A DNA stretch of 9,788 nucleotides from Flavobacteriaceae bacterium. Its GTDB lineage: Bacteria > Bacteroidota > Bacteroidia > Flavobacteriales > Flavobacteriaceae. This document shows, piece by piece, positions 6,342 to 9,788 of this stretch; the first letter of the stretch is position 1; the number at the start of each line of letters is the position of its first letter. The DNA lies in contig NZAX01000092.1 of assembly GCA_002687665.1 (NCBI GenBank), positions 1 to 9,788 of the forward strand. Reading direction: 5' to 3'. The notes below the pieces were generated by a model. That model worked only from the letters and a program-made list of their open reading frames with translations, ran no database searches and was not told the DNA's origin. The translations under genes and the position numbers were made by a program.

Positions 6342-7727
6342 CTATTTCTTTATGCAATTGGTAAATTGATAATAAGGTTCATCGTCGATGATTTTCTGAA
6401 GATAAATGGCCAATTCTCTGAAATGATAATCCCCCCACATGCAAGATTCACCATTGGCAATTTTACTACCCTCTGGGACATGGTCCCAACCATTGGGTTG
6501 ATGGTAAATGGTATGCAAGAGTAAACCGTGGTGTTGCTCATCGGTACTTAAATAAGGTTCCTGTAAAAGAGAATTAAAAACAGTCAATCCCGCTTGCCAA
6601 TATTTATCTCCATCTTTTTGCTGTCCTTTTTTCTTCAAATAATGACCTAAGCGCAAAAGCCCCTGAGCACCAATGGCAGCGGCAGAACTGTCGACGGGTT
6701 CCCAGTCGTTGTATGGATCGGCAGCTCGGTTAAGGTAATCCCCCAATTTATGAAGATTGGGTGCCCCGGTATCCCAATAGGTCACCCCACAACTAGGAGT
6801 ATGATCAATGTAAAAATCACAAGTTGCCTTGGCTCCTTTGAGCATCATTTCAGTAATTCTATCTACTCCACCAAGAGGTTTTAATTGGTCATCATCGATG
6901 ATTTCCAATGCCTCTATTTCTTCAGCAAAACCAAGCATAGCCCAGGCTAAACCTCTGGTCCATGTGGTAAAACCTGTGTAACCCTGCTGAGCATTGGGAC
7001 ATCTGTATTGACCATCATTTACATTAAAAATACTCTCATGAGCTGTTCTTCCCCAAAGGTCATATTGATCTCTACCCGATCCATAATAAACCGAATATTG
7101 TGCAGTTGCCTCTATATGTTTTAAGGCGCGATCCAATAATGATATTTTTTTATCTCCTTCTCCATGAAAGCTATGGCCTAAAATATGGCTGACCACCAAA
7201 ATCCTACAGGATCGAATGGTATCCACAAACAAAGAATGTGGGCCATTGAATGAATATATGAAACCACCCTCGGGCAGACTGGTCCAACGTGAAGCCTGTA
7301 CTGCTCCTGAAATTTTAATGGCCAACTCATAAAAATGGGCTTCCCATTCATTGAATTCGATCTTACCCTCATGCATCAATCGCAGTAAATTCCCGTAGGT
7401 ACTCAAATTGTTAAACCCATGGTCGTGAACACCGATATGACTCACATGTGTAGCCATTTTGTCGATAATCTGTTTTTTTGCGGAATCTAAGAAATGTGAA
7501 TCCCCTACAGCATCGTATTGCAGAACTGACGACCCAAATTGGAACCCATGTGTCCACTCTGTCCATCCACGAGTGGCGTATTTTCCATTGACTGTAAAAA
7601 CAGGTGCGCCCTGGGACTCATCATATTCCGAAAGGATTCTATTGATTTTTTTTCCGGAGAGTTTCCAAAGCAAATTGATTTTATCTCCTAAGTCCTCGGC
7701 TTTGAGGTTTTGATTGATAATCATCAT
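6342..7727 (-). CDS. Glycoside hydrolase family 88 protein (unsaturated glucuronyl hydrolase-like)
   Basis: The 461-residue (alpha/alpha)6-barrel-type protein carries both regions expected for GH88. HDHGF at 101-105 contains Asp102 and corresponds to the H-x-DxGF motif. VDTIRS around 168-173 contains Asp169, in the place of the second catalytic Asp (Asp88 and Asp149 in the Bacillus enzyme). YTGFTTWTRGLAWAMLGFAEE (about 250-270) is the usual TWxRGxAW signature. GH88 enzymes use water addition to the double bond to release 4,5-unsaturated uronic acid from oligosaccharides made by polysaccharide lyases. The N terminus (MMIINQNLKAEDLG) is polar with no signal peptide, so it works on imported oligosaccharides in the cytoplasm. 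Two consecutive ATG codons at 7727 and 7724 leave the exact start open. It is the first gene of the minus-strand run. The polysaccharide source is unknown. Confidence 0.85.
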   Translation of the reverse strand: MMIINQNLKAEDLGDKINLLWKLSGKKINRILSEYDESQGAPVFTVNGKYATRGWTEWTHGFQFGSSVLQYDAVGDSHFLDSAKKQIIDKMATHVSHIGVHDHGFNNLSTYGNLLRLMHEGKIEFNEWEAHFYELAIKISGAVQASRWTSLPEGGFIYSFNGPHSLFVDTIRSCRILVVSHILGHSFHGEGDKKISLLDRALKHIEATAQYSVYYGSGRDQYDLWGRTAHESIFNVNDGQYRCPNAQQGYTGFTTWTRGLAWAMLGFAEEIEALEIIDDDQLKPLGGVDRITEMMLKGAKATCDFYIDHTPSCGVTYWDTGAPNLHKLGDYLNRAADPYNDWEPVDSSAAAIGAQGLLRLGHYLKKKGQQKDGDKYWQAGLTVFNSLLQEPYLSTDEQHHGLLLHTIYHQPNGWDHVPEGSKIANGESCMWGDYHFRELAIYLQKIIDDEPYYQFTNCIKK

Positions 7728-7765
7728 TAATTCGGATTAAATGATCACTAATATAACTGTAATAA

Positions 7766-7803
7766 AGAACATCCAATAGTTTTATAATTTATTTAAATGT
7801 TCT
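7766..7803. promoter_or_regulatory. Inverted repeat AGAACAT-N24-ATGTTCT in the GH88 upstream region
   Basis: The 102-nt gap 7728-7829 separates the GH88 start from the end of the next minus-strand gene, so it should hold the promoter of the catabolic cluster. It contains a perfect 7-bp inverted repeat, AGAACAT at 7766-7772 and ATGTTCT at 7797-7803, around a 24-nt AT-only-rich spacer. Half-site centres are 31 bp apart, close to three helical turns, which suits a dimeric or looping regulator. No clear TAnnTTTG element was found. Confidence 0.4.
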
Positions 7804-7829
7804 GTCCAAACCAGGTTAAGTATAGGAGG

Positions 7830-8312
7830 CTATTTTTCTTTTTGAAAGTGATAACGGGTAATGAAAATAGCATCTCTTTCCTGATCAGCACTTTCTACAC
7901 CTGATGTAACGAATGCGAGTTCCCATCCTTGGGAAGACATTTCATTTAATTTTGCCTTTACCATAGCATCATTCGTTGCTATGTTATTAAATCTAATCCC
8001 ACCAACGTTGTAAAAATTAAGCAATTTAGTTTCCTCAAAAGCTTTAGTTCTAATTTCAGTGCGCTTTTTATTAGATTTTTCTTTATCACCATCTTCTTTT
8101 CTTATTGTAGTTGCCTCCCTGTAGTTAACGGTTTGAGTCCCTGAGATCATTCTAGACCGACCTAAACCCATTTGAATAAGTGACTCTACAACAGTGACTG
8201 TTTCAAATTCATATTTTTTTTTAGGCTCAGGTTGATTAGTAAATGCAGTAATAATGGCAATGAAACCAATTATTGCAAAGATTGAGATTGTAATGTCTTT
8301 AATATTTTTCAT
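7830..8312 (-). CDS. Membrane-anchored protein with a DUF4177-like domain
   Basis: The 160-residue protein has one N-terminal hydrophobic segment (about 8-24) acting as anchor or uncleaved signal. A YEFETVTVVESL strand (34-45), a charged Lys/Glu/Arg stretch (66-95) and a C-terminal LNEMSSQGWELAFVTSG (122-138) ending IFITRYHF follow. LNxxxxxGWEL followed by a final aromatic strand is the pattern of the short DUF4177 family, whose role is unknown. Here the two halves of that domain appear separated by an insertion. The AT-rich 45 nt before its ATG is the only available promoter space. It is not obviously linked to the GH88 cluster downstream. It looks like an intact small gene in an accessory region. 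Confidence 0.6.
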   Translation of the reverse strand: MKNIKDITISIFAIIGFIAIITAFTNQPEPKKKYEFETVTVVESLIQMGLGRSRMISGTQTVNYREATTIRKEDGDKEKSNKKRTEIRTKAFEETKLLNFYNVGGIRFNNIATNDAMVKAKLNEMSSQGWELAFVTSGVESADQERDAIFITRYHFQKEK

Positions 8313-8357
8313 AACAATAAATTTTAAAATATTTAAACTAAAATAATAAATTAGTTT

Positions 8358-8564
8358 ATGAGAAAACTAATTCTGACATACCCCCCTTCCCTCCCCAAAA
8401 CCCATTTTGGAAAAAAAGTATTCTCTCAGTTACAAGAAACCTCATCTTGGAAACAACTTCTTTTAGATCTAATAGAAGTTGATTTATGTTTAGACCCTTT
8501 TATAGGAAGTGGAACTTTGGGAAGAGTCTGTGATAAGTTTAAAAGGAGTTTTGTGGGTTATTAG
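8358..8564 (+). pseudogene. Remnant of a beta-class DNA methyltransferase
   Basis: The 68 codons contain LCLDPFIGSGTLGRVCDKFKRSFVGY, closely matching motif I of N6-adenine/N4-cytosine methyltransferases (VLDPFxGSGTTGxxAxxxxRxFIGxE), which binds S-adenosylmethionine. In beta-class enzymes this motif comes late, after the catalytic DPPY/SPPY motif and target-recognition domain, and neither is present here. A TAG stands exactly where the conserved Glu after FxGY is expected, and the same frame then reads YNRCFLEL, like the usual tail. So this looks like a heavily deleted gene with a nonsense change. It is alone on the plus strand and its end overlaps the convergent septoil-like gene by 4 nt. A small functional protein cannot be excluded, but it lacks the catalytic motif. 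Confidence 0.6.
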
Positions 8565-8914
8565 TATAATAGATGTTTTTTAGAATTATTCCTCCAACCA
8601 CTTTGTGATTTAAATTTCACAAAATAGACTTTTAAATCACTTTGAGATTCATAATCTACAAAGTATATATTTTTATCTGATTGAGAAGGATATTTGACAA
8701 AATACCATAACCCCTTATTTCCCTTTGATTGGGATTGGTAATCTACTTTGAAGACTTTTAAATCGGATTGAGATTCATAATCAACCACAAATACTTTTAT
8801 ATCAGATTGTGAGGAATAATCTGTAGTGAAAACCTTTTGAGAAAAAACTAAAGAAGGGATGAAAAATAATCCCATTAACAATACTAAATTTTTAATTGAA
8901 TACACCTTAATCAT
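8561..8914 (-). CDS. Secreted SQS-repeat protein, 7(1) septoil knot (former DUF6150)-like
   Basis: The 117-residue product has an N-terminal signal peptide (IKNLVLLMGLFFIPSLVFSQ, cleavage near residue 26) and a mature part of about 91 residues. The mature part consists of short strands ending in SQS at 35, 48, 61, 77, 90 and 103, mostly spaced 13 residues apart, each of the form K-V-F/Y-x-V-D-Y-x-SQSD. It closes with SGWRNNSKKHLLY. This repeat layout and the GWRN ending match my recollection of the family renamed 7(1) septoil knot, small proteins predicted and later shown to contain a seven-crossing knot. Their function is unknown. Export to the periplasm or surface is expected. The gene ends 4 nt inside the methyltransferase remnant and sits 51 nt after a small membrane-protein gene on the same strand. 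Confidence 0.7.
   Translation of the reverse strand: MIKVYSIKNLVLLMGLFFIPSLVFSQKVFTTDYSSQSDIKVFVVDYESQSDLKVFKVDYQSQSKGNKGLWYFVKYPSQSDKNIYFVDYESQSDLKVYFVKFKSQSGWRNNSKKHLLY
8600..8836 (-). repeat. Degenerate 39-nt coding repeats in the septoil-like gene
   Basis: Six coding units of about 39 nt (one of 48 nt) underlie the SQS peptide repeats. Divergence differs between units. TTGAGATTCATAATC (plus strand) is identical at 8642-8656 and 8768-8782, 126 nt apart, showing that some units stay close enough at DNA level for recombination. Confidence 0.6.
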
Positions 8915-8965
8915 ATGACTTATCGCAATCTCTTTTTTCTATCCAGGTTTTCTTTGCCATTATTC

Positions 8966-9160
8966 TTATGACTTCTTGTTTTTAAGTGAAGAGATAGCAC
9001 TAATCACTGCAAGTGTAAAAATTACAGCAGCGACTATGTAAATACCTGCTGCTATATAATTATCTGTACTTGTTTCATCAGGATAGTATCGCCCTGCTAA
9101 CATAAATAGAAAGCCAACACCCATTAGAATACCATAAGATTCTTTAATAAATTTTTTCAT
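8966..9160 (-). CDS. Small two-helix membrane protein, function unknown
   Basis: The 64-residue protein has hydrophobic segments at about 9-24 and 36-57, joined by a polar loop (YYPDETSTDN), and a basic tail SLKNKKS. I do not recognise a family. Its ATG overlaps the TGA of the preceding gene by 4 nt (ATGA), which indicates a real, translationally coupled gene pair rather than chance open frames. The positive ends suggest both termini face the cytoplasm. Confidence 0.6.
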   Translation of the reverse strand: MKKFIKESYGILMGVGFLFMLAGRYYPDETSTDNYIAAGIYIVAAVIFTLAVISAISSLKNKKS

Positions 9161-9339
9161 ATTTTCTTTTTAATAAACAACCTCTCTATAATTGCAGTCA
9201 ATATAAAAACTATTAAAAACTTTACTAATAGATATATATCCCAATTAAGTGGGATTAAGTTCATTTCAAAACCATTACCTAAACCAAATGCAGTTGCTAT
9301 GTAAGCAACAACTAATGCAAAAAATAGTAGTTTATTCAT
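9157..9339 (-). CDS. Small two-helix membrane protein, function unknown, coupled to the next gene
   Basis: The 60-residue protein has hydrophobic segments near 4-20 and 36-54. The loop GNGFEMNLIPLNWD separates them and the C terminus is basic (IERLFIKKKI). No family is recognised. It is the first gene of a two-gene unit, and its TGA overlaps the next ATG by 4 nt. The region before its ATG is AT-rich, without a convincing TAnnTTTG element. Confidence 0.55.
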   Translation of the reverse strand: MNKLLFFALVVAYIATAFGLGNGFEMNLIPLNWDIYLLVKFLIVFILTAIIERLFIKKKI

Positions 9340-9498
9340 GTCTCTAAAATAAAGAAAATAGCACTATTCGTATTTGCATTATTCGCAATATAAAAATTAA
9401 TCATTTAGAGGAAATTGAAATGAGTGCTTGCAATTAACTGCCTCATGAAGCTCTAAAAAGAGCTAACTTTAAGCTAAACCATCCGTAAAATCATCCGT
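9340..9498. other. Intergenic DNA upstream of the small membrane-protein pair
   Basis: No gene is seen here. The stretch includes an AGCTCT-AAAA-AGAGCT hairpin (9449-9464) and most of a tandem repeat of CATCCGTAAAA (9480-9490 and 9492-9502). The promoter of the minus-strand pair should lie in its first 100 nt but cannot be placed with confidence. Confidence 0.5.
9449..9464. repeat. 6-bp hairpin AGCTCT-AAAA-AGAGCT
   Basis: This is a perfect stem with a 4-nt loop. It lacks a following T run on the plus strand. On the minus strand the loop itself is T4 and the 3' flank is mixed, so it is not called a terminator. Confidence 0.4.
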
Positions 9499-9502
9499 AA
9501 AA
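9480..9502. repeat. Tandem direct repeat CATCCGTAAAA x2
   Basis: Two identical 11-nt copies at 9480-9490 and 9492-9502 are separated by one T, next to the terminator and the tRNA 3' fragment. Such short direct repeats can be integrase arm sites, but two copies alone prove nothing. Confidence 0.5.
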
Positions 9503-9531
9503 AAACAAACCCCTAGTAATAATAGGGGCTT
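9499..9531 (-). terminator. Intrinsic terminator (minus strand)
   Basis: Read on the minus strand, AAGCCCCTA and TAGGGGTTT form a 9-bp stem (one G-U pair) around the loop TTATTAC, followed by G and seven T residues. This is the best intrinsic terminator in the window. It lies 8 nt beyond the tRNA 3'-end fragment, as expected for the original terminator of that tRNA gene. Confidence 0.8.
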
Positions 9532-9539
9532 AGAGATAT

Positions 9540-9567
9540 TGGCGGTCTGGACGGGAACTAAACCGGT
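9540..9567 (-). tRNA. 3'-end fragment of a tRNA gene (tRNA-Asp-like), candidate att site
   Basis: TGGCGGTCTGGACGGGA at 9540-9556, read on the minus strand, is the tRNA 3' end: CCA tail, discriminator G, acceptor strand CCAGACC and CCCGT of the T stem. It agrees with tRNA-Asp of Bacteroidota as I remember it (5' end GGTCTGG). From 9557 the match decays. The T loop reads TTTAGTT instead of TTCGAGT, and the rest of the T stem (9563-9567) has one mismatch. No GGTCTGG 5' acceptor, D arm or usable anticodon arm follows at the right distance. It is therefore a fragment and not a functional tRNA. Fragments of this sort mark the far junction of elements that integrate at tRNA 3' ends. Confidence 0.55.
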
Positions 9568-9626
9568 GAAACCCAACCTCGTAATCCATTCAGGACCAAT
9601 ATTTTAAATTCTCGGTTTATTTTGTG

Positions 9627-9647
9627 TTGTCCACCTCGGGTGGACAA
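9627..9647. repeat. Inverted repeat TTGTCCACC-TCG-GGTGGACAA
   Basis: Perfect 9-bp arms surround a 3-nt loop. There is no T run after either arm, so an operator or recombination/hairpin site is likelier than a terminator. It forms a pair with the repeat at 9650-9670. Confidence 0.65.
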
Positions 9648-9649
9648 AA

Positions 9650-9670
9650 TTGTCCTCCTTTGGTGGACAA
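9650..9670. repeat. Second inverted repeat TTGTCCTCC-TTT-GGTGGACAA
   Basis: It has the same 21-nt layout as the preceding repeat, with one T-T mismatch in the arms. Its centre lies 23 bp from that of the first copy, about two helical turns. Confidence 0.6.
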
Positions 9671-9726
9671 ACCATTTAACAAGACCGACGAAGTGAACAA
9701 CACTACATGTACAGGAATTGAAAAAA

Positions 9727-9788
9727 TTAATCACATTCTTCTCTCATCTTAGCTTCCGCTAAAGGTTGCATTCTTTCTGCGTGTCTTG
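9727..9788 (-). CDS. C-terminal end of an unidentified protein (partial)
   Basis: The minus strand is open from the window edge to TAA at 9729-9727. It encodes about 19 residues (RHAERMQPLAEAK...REECD) with a charged, helix-forming look. The other two minus frames hit stops sooner, at 9759-9757 or 9750-9748 or nearby, so this is the longest candidate. Too little is present to name a family. If the tRNA fragment is an att site, an element gene such as an integrase would be expected here, but nothing in these residues shows that. Confidence 0.4.
   Translation of the reverse strand, partial: RHAERMQPLAEAKMREECD

Larger units (their letters stand above)
9568..9726. other. Intergenic stretch with paired inverted repeats
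   Basis: No gene is seen. The notable contents are the two TTGTCC...GGACAA palindromes at 9627-9670 and a small TACATGTA palindrome at 9704-9711. By orientation it would be element DNA if the tRNA fragment is an attachment site. Confidence 0.45.

Noticed and set aside
8600..8836. CRISPR-like array
   Set aside because: The 39-nt periodicity is explained by coding repeats in one open frame. The units are degenerate and there are no constant repeats with unique spacers.
9540..9616. A complete minus-strand tRNA gene
   Set aside because: Only the 3' acceptor, CCA and part of the T stem are recognisable. No GGTCTGG 5' acceptor strand or D arm is found at the needed distance. A TTACGAG string could mimic an Arg anticodon loop, but its flanks do not form a stem.
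9727..9788. Naming the right-edge fragment an integrase
   Set aside because: Location near a tRNA fragment would fit, but the 19 visible residues hold no integrase motif.

Overview
The window looks like the chromosome of a marine or soil Bacteroidota, probably of the Cytophagales/Cyclobacteriaceae type. This is an inference from four things: AT-rich intergenic DNA, weak or absent Shine-Dalgarno sequences, the pairing of a DUF3311-like small protein with a sodium:solute symporter, and small proteins of kinds common in that phylum. No marker gene fixes the genus.

Left edge (1-1768). The last 29 codons of a PQQ-dependent membrane dehydrogenase (plus strand) are followed by an AT-rich gap. Next comes a plus-strand atypical SDR with a C-terminal DUF2867-like domain (328-1683), which converges on the next block.

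Centre (1769-7829). Six minus-strand genes form a sugar-acid catabolic cluster. In transcription order they are a cytoplasmic GH88 unsaturated-uronyl hydrolase, a TIM-barrel sugar isomerase/epimerase, a Gfo/Idh/MocA oxidoreductase, an SDR oxidoreductase, a DUF3311-like small membrane protein and an SSS-family symporter. Spacing is tight within three pairs (7-nt gap, 4-nt ATGA overlap, 1-nt gap). The pairs are separated by two gaps of about 100 nt that are clearly related to each other. Each gap carries a terminator-like inverted repeat, an AGCCAA block and a 5-7-5 stem-loop exactly 37 nt before the next start codon. In the simplest model the symporter imports a small uronate-containing oligosaccharide, GH88 releases the unsaturated uronic acid, and the isomerase and two NAD(P)-dependent enzymes process the product. 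The substrate cannot be read from the sequence.

Right part (7830-9788). This resembles an accessory region of short genes. It holds a DUF4177-like membrane-anchored protein, a fragment of a beta-class DNA methyltransferase on the opposite strand, and a secreted protein with six SQS repeats that resembles the 7(1) septoil-knot family (formerly DUF6150). Two overlapping small membrane-protein genes follow. Beyond them are a strong minus-strand terminator, a 3'-end fragment of a tRNA gene (tRNA-Asp-like, a candidate attachment site), two adjacent TTGTCCACC-type inverted repeats, and the last codons of an unidentified minus-strand gene at the window edge.
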